Shown piece after piece: positions 8,563-17,259 of a stretch of DNA of 64,000 nt. The position numbers were made by a program, and so were the translations under genes. Each line of letters opens with the position of its first letter. Within the stretch, counting starts at the first letter, position 1. Below the pieces are notes generated by a model. That model saw only the letters and a program-made list of their open reading frames with translations, made no database searches and was not told the origin of the DNA. The stretch comes from an uncultured Corynebacterium sp. (GTDB taxonomy: Bacteria; Actinomycetota; Actinomycetes; Mycobacteriales; Mycobacteriaceae), in the NCBI RefSeq assembly GCF_947253065.1, contig NZ_CAMXWS010000004.1, positions 22,739 through 86,738 on the forward strand. The letters are read 5' to 3'.

Positions 8563-9723
8563 ATGAATATCAGTCCGTACACTCCTGGCCAAGTCGCGCG
8601 AGAGATCTATGGGCGCGACAAAATACTGGAAGATCTTAAAAGGGATTTAGCGTTCCAGATTGCCGAACCGCACCTGATAGGGCGTATCAAGGTTTACTCG
8701 GGGCCAAGAGGCGTTGGAAAGACCAGCCTGCTGCGTTCAGCACAGTCGTACTCCGTTTCGAAAGGATTTGAGACGGTGTGGGTGACTGCTGGAGAGGGTT
8801 CTCTGGTGACCTCCTTGATTGAGTCATTGTCAGGTCTCACACGCTCGTGGAAGGGAGAACTCGGGGACAAGCTCGGCGAGCTTCTCGAGTCAGTGAGGAT
8901 TCAGATAGGCGGCATTTCAGTTGGAGGGGTATCCGGGGAGGAAGCGGAAATCACTGCTCCCAGTAGATTGCTGCAGGAGATTCTCATAGCGGCTGGTCAA
9001 GCAGCTGTACAACGTGGAAACGGGCTCATCGTATTTATCGATGAAATTCAAGCAGCAGATGCGGAGAGTCTGAAAGCTGTCGCCTATGCATGGCAACATT
9101 TGCAATCTGAGGCCCCCAATTTGCCGATGGCGGTTTTCAGCGCAGGTTTGAGCCATGCCCAAGATGTGATTACTGATGCAGTCAGTTTCGCAGAGCGCTT
9201 CAGCTACCAGCACCTGGGAAATCTTTCAGGCCGAGACTCCAAGGAGGCATTGCGGCGCCCAGCTGCGGATAAGGGAGTTCGTTGGGACGAGGAGGCGCTT
9301 GAAATGGCGCTGGATTCTGCGAATGGTTACCCCTACTTCATCCAGGTCATTGGAGATGAGACATGGCGGTCCAGTGGGTACCCAGGGTCCGGCACAACAA
9401 TTGAGGCTGAACAGGTTCGAGCCGCGTTGGAGGGATTTAACGCAATGCGAAATTCTTTCTTCCGGGCTCGTTGGCAGAAGGCAACGCCAGCAGAAATGAG
9501 CTTTTTGCAGGCGATGGCAGCTGAAGGAGATGAGCCGGTCAAGCGTGCTTCCATTGCTCACGCGATGGGCAAGCAATCGGATGGGCTCGGCGTAGCTAGA
9601 CGCTCTCTATTAAATAAAGGCCTTATCGACACAGCAGGGCATGGATATGTTCAATTCAGCGCTCCTGGTTTTGCACGATTCATACGTGAAGAAATTGACC
9701 CCGGTATGGATTCGGGTTTCTAG
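8563..9723 (+). CDS. AAA-type ATPase with C-terminal winged-helix-like domain
   Basis: A 386-residue protein. Walker A is GPRGVGKTS (residues 47-55) and Walker B is VFIDEIQAAD (157-166), the arrangement of Orc/Cdc6- and STAND-like AAA_16 ATPases. After residue 320 comes a helical region (PVKRASIAHAMGKQSDGL, then LLNKGLIDTAGHGYVQF) that looks like a winged helix able to bind DNA. The ATG is preceded by AAGGGGGAG. Base composition is more AT-rich than in the men genes, which suggests later arrival. The twin operators immediately upstream make autoregulation plausible. Its function is not known; single-gene relatives are annotated only as ATP-binding proteins. Confidence 0.75.
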   Translation: MNISPYTPGQVAREIYGRDKILEDLKRDLAFQIAEPHLIGRIKVYSGPRGVGKTSLLRSAQSYSVSKGFETVWVTAGEGSLVTSLIESLSGLTRSWKGELGDKLGELLESVRIQIGGISVGGVSGEEAEITAPSRLLQEILIAAGQAAVQRGNGLIVFIDEIQAADAESLKAVAYAWQHLQSEAPNLPMAVFSAGLSHAQDVITDAVSFAERFSYQHLGNLSGRDSKEALRRPAADKGVRWDEEALEMALDSANGYPYFIQVIGDETWRSSGYPGSGTTIEAEQVRAALEGFNAMRNSFFRARWQKATPAEMSFLQAMAAEGDEPVKRASIAHAMGKQSDGLGVARRSLLNKGLIDTAGHGYVQFSAPGFARFIREEIDPGMDSGF

Positions 9724-9740
9724 TTTCCTGGATCTCAATC

Positions 9741-9756
9741 TCCTCCCGTGGGAGGA
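9741..9756. promoter_or_regulatory. Inverted repeat before the histidine kinase gene
   Basis: TCCTCCCGTGGGAGGA: 6-bp arms TCCTCC/GGAGGA around CGTG. The same arms with spacer CGCA occur at 11589-11604 before the ABC transporter genes. It ends 36 bp before the kinase start and is a candidate site for the response regulator. Confidence 0.6.
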
Positions 9757-9792
9757 GGAGCGCACCGTCGCTGGCCGGATAGGCTCGAGCGC

Positions 9793-10932
9793 GTGCATGT
9801 GAAATCCGGTGAGCTCGTGGTGGCCCTCTTGGGGGCAGTGCTGGCGCTGCTGCACACTGCGTTGCTGTTCACCGAGGATGCGGGCGCAGCGGAGTGGGTG
9901 CAGGCACTGTTGTCGTGGGGGTTCGTCGCTGCTTTGTCGAGGTGGCAGTCGCGCCCGAGGACGGCATCGGCGCTGATGGTGGGGCTGAATGTGGCGTGGT
10001 CGGTGCTGTGGCTGGTCGCGCCGACGAATATCGGTTACACGTTCTGGGTCGTCCTTGTCCCGCTGGCTATCTATACCGCGCGACGCAACGCCCGCAGTGT
10101 GAAAGCGAAACCAGGGATGACACTCGCCGGCATTCTCACGGCAGTAGCGGCCGCGTGGTGTTTCATCTCGCCGTTCATGTGGACGTGGGACGAGCGGCTC
10201 GTGCTGTTCTACCGGCGGCCGTTCGATGCGGCGTTGATGCTGGCGCTTCATTGGACGGTCCTTGCGGTGGCGTACCTGGTCGCGGCGAACGGGGCGGCTG
10301 AGGAGGAGTCCAAGGAAAATAAGGCCCGGATGCGGGAGGAGCGCTTGGCGGCGGCGCGGGAGCAGGAGCGGCTGGACACGGCACGCGACATTCACGATGT
10401 GCTGGGGCATTCGCTGGCGCTCATCAAGGTGCAGGCGAATGCGGGGCTTACCGCGGGCACGGAGCGGGAGTCGCTCGAGCTCATTCGGGACACAGCGGGG
10501 GACGCGCTCGCAGACATCCGCCTGCTGGTCAAAGGGTTGCGCGACGAGGGGCCGGGGCTCGCGCCAGCCGCCACAGCTGACGAGCTACCAGGGGTGATCG
10601 CGCGTTTCCGCGCCAGCGGCATGGACGTTGCGCTCGACGCGTCGGAGCGCCTCAGCATACCCACTGTCACGGCCCAGGCGGCCAACAGGATTGTCGCGGA
10701 AGCGCTCACCAACGCGGTCAAGCACCAGGAGAATCCGGTTGCGCGGGTCACGGTCGAGCAGGGCACAGAGGCGATCGTCGTGACCGTTGCGTCGACGGGG
10801 CGCATGGCGCCGCGGCCGGGGGCGGGCACGGGCATCGTCGGTATGCGGGAGCGCGCTCGCGCCACAGGCGGATCGCTCGAGGTCACGCAGGAGAACAACA
10901 CGGTCACCGTCACCGCGACGTTGGGAGTATGA
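9793..10932 (+). CDS. NarL/DesK-type sensor histidine kinase
   Basis: A 379-residue membrane kinase. About six hydrophobic helices occupy residues 5-165 with almost no extracytoplasmic domain, as in kinases that sense the membrane itself or work with a transporter. The HisKA_3 box is ARDIHDVLGHSLALIK, with the phospho-accepting histidine in DIHDV; the ATPase N box is AEALTNAVKH and the G box GTGIVGMRERARATGG. The start is uncertain (GTG 9793 or 9799); the GTG at 9748 would lie inside the inverted repeat. The response regulator gene begins one base after its stop, and an ABC exporter follows. Confidence 0.9.
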   Translation: MHVKSGELVVALLGAVLALLHTALLFTEDAGAAEWVQALLSWGFVAALSRWQSRPRTASALMVGLNVAWSVLWLVAPTNIGYTFWVVLVPLAIYTARRNARSVKAKPGMTLAGILTAVAAAWCFISPFMWTWDERLVLFYRRPFDAALMLALHWTVLAVAYLVAANGAAEEESKENKARMREERLAAAREQERLDTARDIHDVLGHSLALIKVQANAGLTAGTERESLELIRDTAGDALADIRLLVKGLRDEGPGLAPAATADELPGVIARFRASGMDVALDASERLSIPTVTAQAANRIVAEALTNAVKHQENPVARVTVEQGTEAIVVTVASTGRMAPRPGAGTGIVGMRERARATGGSLEVTQENNTVTVTATLGV

Positions 10933-10933
10933 G

Positions 10934-11584
10934 ATGCGCATTCTGCTTGTCGACGATCAACCCATGCTCCTTTCCGCCCTCTCCACCATCCTGAACACAC
11001 AGCCGGATATTGAGGTGGTGGCCACTGCCGCGAACGGTCAAGAAGCCATCGAACAGGCGAAGAACCACGGCATCGATGTTGCGGTGCTGGACATCCGGAT
11101 GCCGGTGCTCGACGGGATTTCGGCGGCGCGGCAGATCATGCCGTTGGGGCCCAAGGTGATCATGCTGACCACGTTCGACGACGATGCTCTGGTGCAGCAG
11201 GCGATTGAAGCGGGCGTGCACGGCTTCCTCCTCAAAGACGCAGATCCGGACGTGCTTGCCGACGCCGTCCGCACGGTCGCCCGCGGCGAGTCCGTCCTGG
11301 CCAGCGGTGTGACGGGGAGGGTGCTGGAATGGGTGAGAGGAGGTGTGGATAAGCGAAATGCGTTGAGTGATACTCAGCGGCAGGCACTGTCGCTGCTCAC
11401 GCGACGGGAGGTCGAAGTGCTCGCGGAAATCGGAGCGGGGGCGACGAATGCTGAGGTGGCGGCCCGGCTGTTCATCGCGGAGACGACCGTGAAAACGCAC
11501 GTGAAGAATTTGCTGCACAAGCTCGGCGCGCGCGACCGCGTGGCACTGGTGCTGATCGCGCAACGGGCGGGAATCGCTGAGTAG
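10934..11584 (+). CDS. NarL/LuxR-family response regulator
   Basis: A 216-residue regulator. The receiver domain (1-120) has the acidic pair D7-D8, phospho-acceptor D53 (VLDIRMP) and the conserved lysine in LLKDADPD. The C-terminal LuxR helix-turn-helix is LLTRREVEVLAEIGAGATNA, then EVAARLFIAETTVKTHVKNL. It is the evident partner of the kinase, whose stop codon is one base away. Likely targets are its own operon and the ABC transporter, each preceded by a TCCTCC-N4-GGAGGA repeat; that link is inferred. Confidence 0.93.
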   Translation: MRILLVDDQPMLLSALSTILNTQPDIEVVATAANGQEAIEQAKNHGIDVAVLDIRMPVLDGISAARQIMPLGPKVIMLTTFDDDALVQQAIEAGVHGFLLKDADPDVLADAVRTVARGESVLASGVTGRVLEWVRGGVDKRNALSDTQRQALSLLTRREVEVLAEIGAGATNAEVAARLFIAETTVKTHVKNLLHKLGARDRVALVLIAQRAGIAE

Positions 11585-11588
11585 AAAT

Positions 11589-11604
11589 TCCTCCCGCAGG
11601 AGGA
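11589..11604. promoter_or_regulatory. Inverted repeat before the ABC exporter genes
   Basis: TCCTCCCGCAGGAGGA: 14 of 16 bases are identical to the element at 9741-9756. It lies 4 bases after the response regulator stop and 26 bases before the ATPase ATG, a spacing similar to that at the kinase gene. Confidence 0.6.
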
Positions 11605-11630
11605 TCACAGCGCTGACCTGGCGCTGAAGA

Positions 11631-12356
11631 ATGGTGCGCATGATCAACTCGCACCTTGCCTGCAAAGACGTTTCCGTCGCTTTCGGCGACCACCGTGCAC
11701 TGGACGGAGTGTCGCTGACGACCGTTCCCGGACGTGTGCATGCGCTGCTCGGGCCGAATGGCGCCGGCAAGTCGACGCTGATGTCGGTGCTGCTCGGACT
11801 CGTTGAGCCGAACAGCGGCGCGGTGACGCTGATGGGGCAGCCGTTTGAGCGTTCGCGGTTGCGCTTTGTCGGTGCGTCGATCAACGACCCGGCGTTCTAC
11901 GGGCACCTCAGCGCGCGCGACAACCTGCGGGTGCACACGACGCTGCTCGGGTTGCCGGATTCGGAGGCGGACCGGGTCATTGAGCTCGTCGGGCTGGGTG
12001 CCGCGGGCAAGAAGAAGGCGTCGACTTTCTCCACCGGCATGAAGGGGCGCCTCGCACTGGCGCAGGCGCTGCTCGGCGAGCCGCCAGTGCTGGTGCTCGA
12101 CGAACCGCAGAACGGCCTCGACCCGGAGGGGATCGCGCACCTGCGTGGGTATTTGCGGGACTATGCCCGCGCCGGGCGCACGGTGCTGGTCAGCTCGCAC
12201 CAGCTCGGTGAGGTGCTGCACCTGGCCGACGATGCGACCGTGATCGCCGACGGTACGGTGCGTTTTGCTGGGGAGCTGCGCGAACTCGGGCCGAACCTGG
12301 AGGAGTCCTTCTTCCAGCTCACCCGCGGTACCGCTGTGGCAGGGGAGGTGCGCTAG
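11631..12356 (+). CDS. ABC exporter ATPase subunit
   Basis: A 241-residue ATPase of the drug/antimicrobial-peptide exporter class. Walker A is LLGPNGAGKSTLM, Walker B VLVLDEPQNGLDPEG, and the H-loop is SSHQ. The signature is the divergent FSTGMKGRLALAQAL, common in this class. The ATG at 11631 has alternatives at 11634 (GTG) and 11640 (ATG); no ribosome site is seen, so a leaderless transcript driven from the inverted-repeat region is possible. It is followed 5 bases later by its membrane subunit. With the adjoining kinase and regulator it looks like a detoxification or envelope-stress module. Confidence 0.9.
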   Translation: MVRMINSHLACKDVSVAFGDHRALDGVSLTTVPGRVHALLGPNGAGKSTLMSVLLGLVEPNSGAVTLMGQPFERSRLRFVGASINDPAFYGHLSARDNLRVHTTLLGLPDSEADRVIELVGLGAAGKKKASTFSTGMKGRLALAQALLGEPPVLVLDEPQNGLDPEGIAHLRGYLRDYARAGRTVLVSSHQLGEVLHLADDATVIADGTVRFAGELRELGPNLEESFFQLTRGTAVAGEVR

Positions 12357-12361
12357 ACACG

Positions 12362-13807
12362 ATGCGGGAATTGCGCGCTGAATGGATTCGGGCCAAAGGG
12401 TCCGTCCTGTGGTGGCTCGCTGGCGGCGGCCTGGTTTTGAGCGTGGTGCTCTCCGCACTGTCACTGGTGGGCAACATTGACGACGCCACCGACATGCTCA
12501 ACTGGCAGGCATTGCTGGTCACAGGAATGCTCGCCCCGATCGCCGCGCTGTATGCCGGACTGGTGGAGCAGCGGGAGAAGCAATCTCGCTCGGGCGGTAC
12601 GCTGTGGCGCCCGGCATCGAGGCATGCGACGCGTGCTGCACGCCTGCTGGTCGTGTGGGCTGCGCTCGGGCTGTTCTTCTTGCTCAATTTTGGTGCAACG
12701 TGGGCACTTGCTGTGCTGTTCGGTCTGGACCATGCGCCACGTGTCCTGTTGATCGGGCTTTTCTCGTGGGTCGGCGCGCTCGGTGTAGCTGGTCTCGCTG
12801 CTGGGATTAGTCGGCGCTATGGTCTGCTCGCTGCGCTTCTTGGCTCCTTGGTGTGGCAGTTCGGCCTCGGCCTTCTCGCGGAGCGTGACTGGTGGTGGTT
12901 CAACCCCGGGGCATGGCCAATGCGGCTGGTCGTGCCGGCGATGGGCCTCCACATCAACGCCACACCGCTGGAACCGGATTCTCCTCTGTTGAACGAATCA
13001 CCGTGGCCAGCTTTCGCGCTGTGTGTGCTGCTCGCGGTGGTGGGGATGGTCTGCGCAGTGGCGGTATCGCCACGGACTGCGCCGCTTCGTCTGCCTCGCC
13101 GGACTGTCCATGTGATGACCGCTCCGGTGGCCGATGACCCCGCGTTGCCGGCGGTGAACCGCCCGGTCGCCGCACCGCGTCTGGCCGCGCTGCGTGGCAT
13201 TCACCGTGCTGCGCTGAACCCGGTTGTGATCGCGTGCGTCATTGTGTCCGCGCTGGTCATGCTGTTTGCCTTGCGCTATGACGCATCCGTGCGCACGGGC
13301 CTGTTCACCTACGCGATCCTTCCCGTCGGCGCGGGCCTTTTGCCGGTGCTTGTGTGGCCACAGCTGCGCCCGGCATGGTCGCTCATGCAAATCGAGCACC
13401 CCCGCGTCCGTGGGGCACTGCTTGGTTGGCTACTCATTGTGGTCGTGCTTGTCGCGCTCATTGCCACAGCTTTTGGCGGGGCAATGCCTATCGATAGCGC
13501 CCGTCGTTTTCTACTCGCCGTTCTGATCGGCGGTGCGATGGCATTTATTTCGCTGGCCGTCACCGTCCGCTGGGGCGTGGGCTGGGCCCTTGCTCTAACG
13601 CTGGTGGTGACCATCTTTTCCGCCACGATCGGCGGGGATGTCCTCGCCGACAGTGCTCTTTGGATCATTGCGCCGACCGCTTGGCCGGAGACCGCCGCGA
13701 CCCCAGCGCGCTTCCTCATAGCGCTTGCGGTGGGTGTGGCGCTCTTCGCTGGAAGCACAGCACTCACACACCGGTGGCTGCGGGGATCGTTGCGGATTTC
13801 ATCGTGA
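12362..13807 (+). CDS. ABC exporter membrane subunit
   Basis: A 481-residue membrane protein with about eleven hydrophobic segments in two groups (residues 15-230 and 285-475) separated by a Pro/Ala-rich cytoplasmic linker (APVADDPALPAVNRPVAAP). There is no large extracellular domain, so it is of the ABC-2 permease sort rather than BceB or MacB. It begins 5 bases after the ATPase gene and is the last gene of the unit. The substrate is unknown; lantibiotics, bacitracin-like compounds or haem are all possible for such kinase-linked transporters. Confidence 0.82.
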   Translation: MRELRAEWIRAKGSVLWWLAGGGLVLSVVLSALSLVGNIDDATDMLNWQALLVTGMLAPIAALYAGLVEQREKQSRSGGTLWRPASRHATRAARLLVVWAALGLFFLLNFGATWALAVLFGLDHAPRVLLIGLFSWVGALGVAGLAAGISRRYGLLAALLGSLVWQFGLGLLAERDWWWFNPGAWPMRLVVPAMGLHINATPLEPDSPLLNESPWPAFALCVLLAVVGMVCAVAVSPRTAPLRLPRRTVHVMTAPVADDPALPAVNRPVAAPRLAALRGIHRAALNPVVIACVIVSALVMLFALRYDASVRTGLFTYAILPVGAGLLPVLVWPQLRPAWSLMQIEHPRVRGALLGWLLIVVVLVALIATAFGGAMPIDSARRFLLAVLIGGAMAFISLAVTVRWGVGWALALTLVVTIFSATIGGDVLADSALWIIAPTAWPETAATPARFLIALAVGVALFAGSTALTHRWLRGSLRISS

Positions 13808-14114
13808 TGGACATACGTAGCTGTTGCCGTGATTTTCTTGCGTTAGGGACTGGTGAGCACAGTCTGGGAAGGGCTTTGTATAAAAGTCCTGTGTAGCGTG
13901 CTGTTCAGGTCTAGCAATCATGGATTGACGCCGTAGTTTGTTCTGGAAATCTTGGGATCTTGCGCCAAGCAGATCTGGTAATTAGTTATAAATAAGGAAA
14001 AGGGCGTAGCAGACCTAGTCCTGTGGATCAAGGGCTTTGAGCTACGCTCGTTGCCTTTTTAATTTGGGCAGCCGAATAATAAATAGAATTGCGAGTAACT
14101 CCTAAAACCGAAAT
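13808..14114. other. Gene-free AT-rich stretch before the LacI-type regulator
   Basis: 307 bases without a coding region I can support, clearly more AT-rich than its left flank. One weak folded element is visible: GCGTAGC (14004-14010) pairs with GCTACGC (14041-14047), and the run AAAAGG just outside it faces CCTTTTT with a bulge, so 13998-14061 could form a terminator-like hairpin. No ribosome site or good operator was seen before the ATG at 14115. Confidence 0.4.
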
Positions 14115-15170
14115 ATGTCTGTCGCGAAAAAACCGGGATCCCCTAGGCACACACGTGCAGGGCGCAAGCTTGTTAAGCCCACGATTGTGGATGTCGCCAA
14201 GGTAGCGGGGGTCTCTAAATCGACAGTCTCCCGAGTGATCCAAGAAGATGCCCGAGTTGCAGACCAAACGAGGAAAGCCGTTCAGAAAGCGATCGCTGAA
14301 CTGGAGTATATCCCTGCTTTTTCAGCACAGATGATGCGTGCAGAGCCTGCGCCGACGATCGGTCTTTTCTTGAGCTCCGTTGAAATCCCTGTGTTCGCAC
14401 AACTCAACCGCTATCTGCATGAAGAGCTGTTCGCGAGGGGCTACCACGTCATTCAGCACACGATCGTCGATGCATCGCACGATAACCGCGAGGCTGTGAT
14501 GGAGAACCTGGCACGAATGCCTATCCAGGGAATGATCGTGTCAGTTGGTGGGGTTGAGCCTGATCAGTTGCAACGCTTCGCGGATCGGCTGCCGTTGGTT
14601 GTTGTCGGCCGTCCAGAACCTACCGGTGAGCTGCATGCAATTGGCTTCGATGAAAAACAGCATGCACGAATGTTGATCGATCATCTCGTTGAATTAGGGC
14701 ACGAACGCATCATGATGCAGGATGCGCCGAAGGATCGTTCAATGGGGACTTGGGCGCGAGTGCACGCCCAGAAGCAATATGCCGAATCGATCGGGCTCGA
14801 GGTACACAGTGAGAACGCTTTCGGGGTGCATGGCGCTGAGCTTCGAGCCTGGGTGGAAAAGACTGTTGAGAGAGGTTTCACCGCGATAACCTCGCTGTAC
14901 GATAGGAAAGCCTTGGAAGTGCTTCGGGCAGCGACCGAGAGCGGGATTGATATTCCTGGGGATGTTTCCGTGACTGGTTCGGATGGGGTTCTGGACGGAC
15001 TTGATCTGATCGGGTTGACGACGATTAAGAAACCAGTCGAGCTGGTAGGACGGAGAGCCGCAGAACGAATTGTGGGTCTTGTGGAATCCCCTGACGCCTC
15101 CTTCGAACCACTGCATGAGCATCATGCGGGCGAGCTAATCGCCAGACGCACTACGGCTCAACCAAGATAA
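14115..15170 (+). CDS. LacI/GalR-family transcriptional regulator
   Basis: A 351-residue regulator. The N-terminal helix-turn-helix (TIVDVAKVAGVSKSTVSRVI) and hinge (AVQKAIAELEYIPAFSAQMM) are standard, followed by a periplasmic-binding-protein-like effector domain (PTIGLFLSSVEIPVF... to VTGSDGVLDGLDLIGLTT). An extra 20 basic residues precede the HTH, so the true start may be internal. It is convergent with the ugp-type operon, which carries a LacI-style operator at its promoter (20796-20811), so this protein is the likely local repressor. The effector may be a sugar phosphate or glycerophosphodiester; that is inference. Confidence 0.92.
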   Translation: MSVAKKPGSPRHTRAGRKLVKPTIVDVAKVAGVSKSTVSRVIQEDARVADQTRKAVQKAIAELEYIPAFSAQMMRAEPAPTIGLFLSSVEIPVFAQLNRYLHEELFARGYHVIQHTIVDASHDNREAVMENLARMPIQGMIVSVGGVEPDQLQRFADRLPLVVVGRPEPTGELHAIGFDEKQHARMLIDHLVELGHERIMMQDAPKDRSMGTWARVHAQKQYAESIGLEVHSENAFGVHGAELRAWVEKTVERGFTAITSLYDRKALEVLRAATESGIDIPGDVSVTGSDGVLDGLDLIGLTTIKKPVELVGRRAAERIVGLVESPDASFEPLHEHHAGELIARRTTAQPR

Positions 15171-15188
15171 ACAAACTGCCAACAACAA

Positions 15189-15217
15189 AAGCCGCCTCCG
15201 TGGTCTGGAGGCGGCTT
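15189..15217. terminator. Bidirectional terminator between lacI-type gene and ugp operon
   Basis: An 11-bp perfect stem AAGCCGCCTCC/GGAGGCGGCTT with loop GTGGTCT. It lies between the stops of two convergent genes; AAAA flanks it on the left, giving a T-run for the minus strand transcript. Confidence 0.85.
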
Positions 15218-15229
15218 CTGGCTGTGTGG

Positions 15230-15925
15230 CTAGAAGAACATCAGGGGCGGGAAAGCCAGCATGTCGTCGAAGATATTGAATGCTGGTCGTTCAAGTTCCA
15301 GAGTGTCGAGTTCTGTTGCCCAGCCGGTGTAGATCTCGGAGAGATCTTGATTGACATCATTTGTCAGCTCCGGGTCGGTCAAACGGTAGCCAAGACTGCA
15401 GTGGAACCTGTAGCTGTCCAGATTCGTATCCTTCGCTTCGAGGATTTCACGGAGTGCCTCCCGGAAGCTTTTCAACGCCGCAGCCATTTCTTCGTCCGCC
15501 GGTACGAGTCCGACAGTCAGAGAGACTCCGAGATCGTAGACACCAGTGGGGCGCATACGCAGGTTCGGAAGCTCAGGAATCTGGTCGACATTTTCACGCA
15601 GACGGTCACACATCAGTGCTGCCGCGGTGGCCATGTTCGGAGCGGACTTCAGCCAGTCGGGCCACCGATCTTCTTCGCCTGCAAACTCGCGGCTTTTCAG
15701 ACCGGGGTAGACGGTCATGTGAAAACTCGCAGGAGGTAGCAAAGCGAAGTGATGATCGAGACCGCGTTCGCGCACATCCGCCTGGATGCGCTCACACAGT
15801 TTGTAGCTTTCGCTATCTGGAACAACGTGAGCAACAAAAGTGGAGCCGCGATGCCTCTTTGCAACACCACTGGGTGTGAATTTTTCGAATGTTCGCTGAT
15901 CTGGAGCGAGAGGGAGTTTAGACAT
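15230..15925 (-). CDS. DUF1868-type 2H phosphoesterase
   Basis: A 231-residue soluble protein with the two His-x-Ser/Thr motifs of the 2H phosphoesterase superfamily: FHMTVY (H69, T71) and FHCSLGY (H175, S177), at the family's usual separation. No signal peptide. Members hydrolyse cyclic nucleotide phosphates or other phosphodiesters; DUF1868 proteins are not well characterised. It is the last gene of the operon, starting 23 bases after ugpB, which suggests it acts on an imported phosphodiester. By position it could replace the unrelated UgpQ glycerophosphodiesterase found in other ugp loci. That role is inferred. Confidence 0.82.
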   Translation of the reverse strand: MSKLPLAPDQRTFEKFTPSGVAKRHRGSTFVAHVVPDSESYKLCERIQADVRERGLDHHFALLPPASFHMTVYPGLKSREFAGEEDRWPDWLKSAPNMATAAALMCDRLRENVDQIPELPNLRMRPTGVYDLGVSLTVGLVPADEEMAAALKSFREALREILEAKDTNLDSYRFHCSLGYRLTDPELTNDVNQDLSEIYTGWATELDTLELERPAFNIFDDMLAFPPLMFF

Positions 15926-15948
15926 ACAGGAGTGACCTTCGATCGAAA

Positions 15949-17259
15949 TTACTTACCAGCACGCTCGTTGTACGAGGCAATCTCGTTGTTTGCGCCCTGC
16001 TGAGCTTCGGCGAGAGCCTTCTTAACGTCGGTACCGTTCGCGATGGAAGACATTGCGGCCTCGTAAGACTTCCGGGCAGCGTTGAGCGCACCGGTCTTGC
16101 ATCCAGCGGTCACCTTGTTCTCCGGCGTGCTCTGCAGCTGCTCGATGAGCGCTTCCTGCTGGGGCTCCAGATCGGACAAGCTTTCGCCAGCACCGGTGGT
16201 CGTGGGCAGGTAGCCGGTCTCGTCAAAGATCTTCTTCTGTACATCGTCCGAGCCCACGTACTTCATGAACTCAGCTACAGCTTCCTGTGTCTCTTCGGAG
16301 TGACCTTCCTTGATCGACCACAGCGAATTACCGCCCGGGACAGCGCCAGCCTCATCGGTGTCGCGCGGGAGGGAACGGATCGACCATTCGAAGTTCGGGT
16401 TACCACTTTGAATGTTGCCGTAGTTACCCGATGAATTCAGCTGGATGGTGGCCTCGTTGGACAGGAAGGCACCCGTAGCTGCGGAACCATCGGACCCGGG
16501 GTTATGGATCGCGCCCTTCGCGTACAGTTCGCCGATGCGCTCCCAAAGGGCGACATTCTCCTGAGACTCGAGGTTGAACTCGGTGGCCTGTTCAGAGACA
16601 CCGTTTTCAGGCGAGCACAGATAGTCACCCATCGAGGACTGGAGTTCCTCCATGTACCAGCCGGAGTGGTGGAAAGTCAGGCCAGCATGACCCGTCTTCT
16701 CGTGGATCTTCTCGGTGGCATCCAGCAGACCTTCGACAGTCTTAAGATCGTCGGGGTTGACACCAGCCTGCTCTAGCTCATCGTCGTTCGTGTACATGGC
16801 CGGCTGAGACACCATGAATGGCATCGAGTAGACCTTGTCTTCGAACTGGTAGTAGTTCTTCACCGCGTCGACCAGATTGCCGTAGTCATAATCATCAGTG
16901 ATCTCCTGAGCCGGAGTAATCACACCGGAATCACGCAAGTACGCAGTCTGGATATCGGAAGCCTGCAGCATCGCAGGCAGGTCGCCGGTCTGCACGGACG
17001 CAATAAACTTCGAAATGGAGTCCTCGTAGGAGCCCTGGTAAGAAGCATTGACCTCAATCTCGCCTTCGTGCTCGGCGTTGAAGTCGTTGACAATCTCTTC
17101 GAGCGTCGTCGCAGCAGCACCAGAAGCGGAGTGCCAAAAATCAACGACGATTTCTCCATCGGCATTCTTGGTGGTTTCACCACCGCCGGCTCCGCCGCAT
17201 GCGACGAGGGTGGTGGAGGTCAACAGGGTGGCAGTGGTGAGTGCGAAAAACTTCTTCAT
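15949..17259 (-). CDS. ugpB: UgpB-like solute-binding lipoprotein
   Basis: A 436-residue extracellular binding protein of ABC family 1. The lipoprotein signal ends in the lipobox LVACGG (C21). The sequence DFWHSASGAA near residue 41, SYQGSYEDSISKFIASVQTG, GGNSLWSI and the TGYLPTTT block correspond closely to UgpB, the binder of sn-glycerol-3-phosphate and glycerophosphodiesters, and less to maltose binders. Its start overlaps the ugpE stop by one base. The ligand assignment rests on these family motifs; the phosphatase and phosphoesterase in the same operon agree with it. Confidence 0.85.
   Translation of the reverse strand: MKKFFALTTATLLTSTTLVACGGAGGGETTKNADGEIVVDFWHSASGAAATTLEEIVNDFNAEHEGEIEVNASYQGSYEDSISKFIASVQTGDLPAMLQASDIQTAYLRDSGVITPAQEITDDYDYGNLVDAVKNYYQFEDKVYSMPFMVSQPAMYTNDDELEQAGVNPDDLKTVEGLLDATEKIHEKTGHAGLTFHHSGWYMEELQSSMGDYLCSPENGVSEQATEFNLESQENVALWERIGELYAKGAIHNPGSDGSAATGAFLSNEATIQLNSSGNYGNIQSGNPNFEWSIRSLPRDTDEAGAVPGGNSLWSIKEGHSEETQEAVAEFMKYVGSDDVQKKIFDETGYLPTTTGAGESLSDLEPQQEALIEQLQSTPENKVTAGCKTGALNAARKSYEAAMSSIANGTDVKKALAEAQQGANNEIASYNERAGK

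Noticed and set aside
9748..9792. GTG at 9748 as the start of the histidine kinase
   Set aside because: It lies within the inverted repeat and would add a polar Arg/Gly-rich stretch before the first membrane helix; GTG 9793 or 9799 is better placed.
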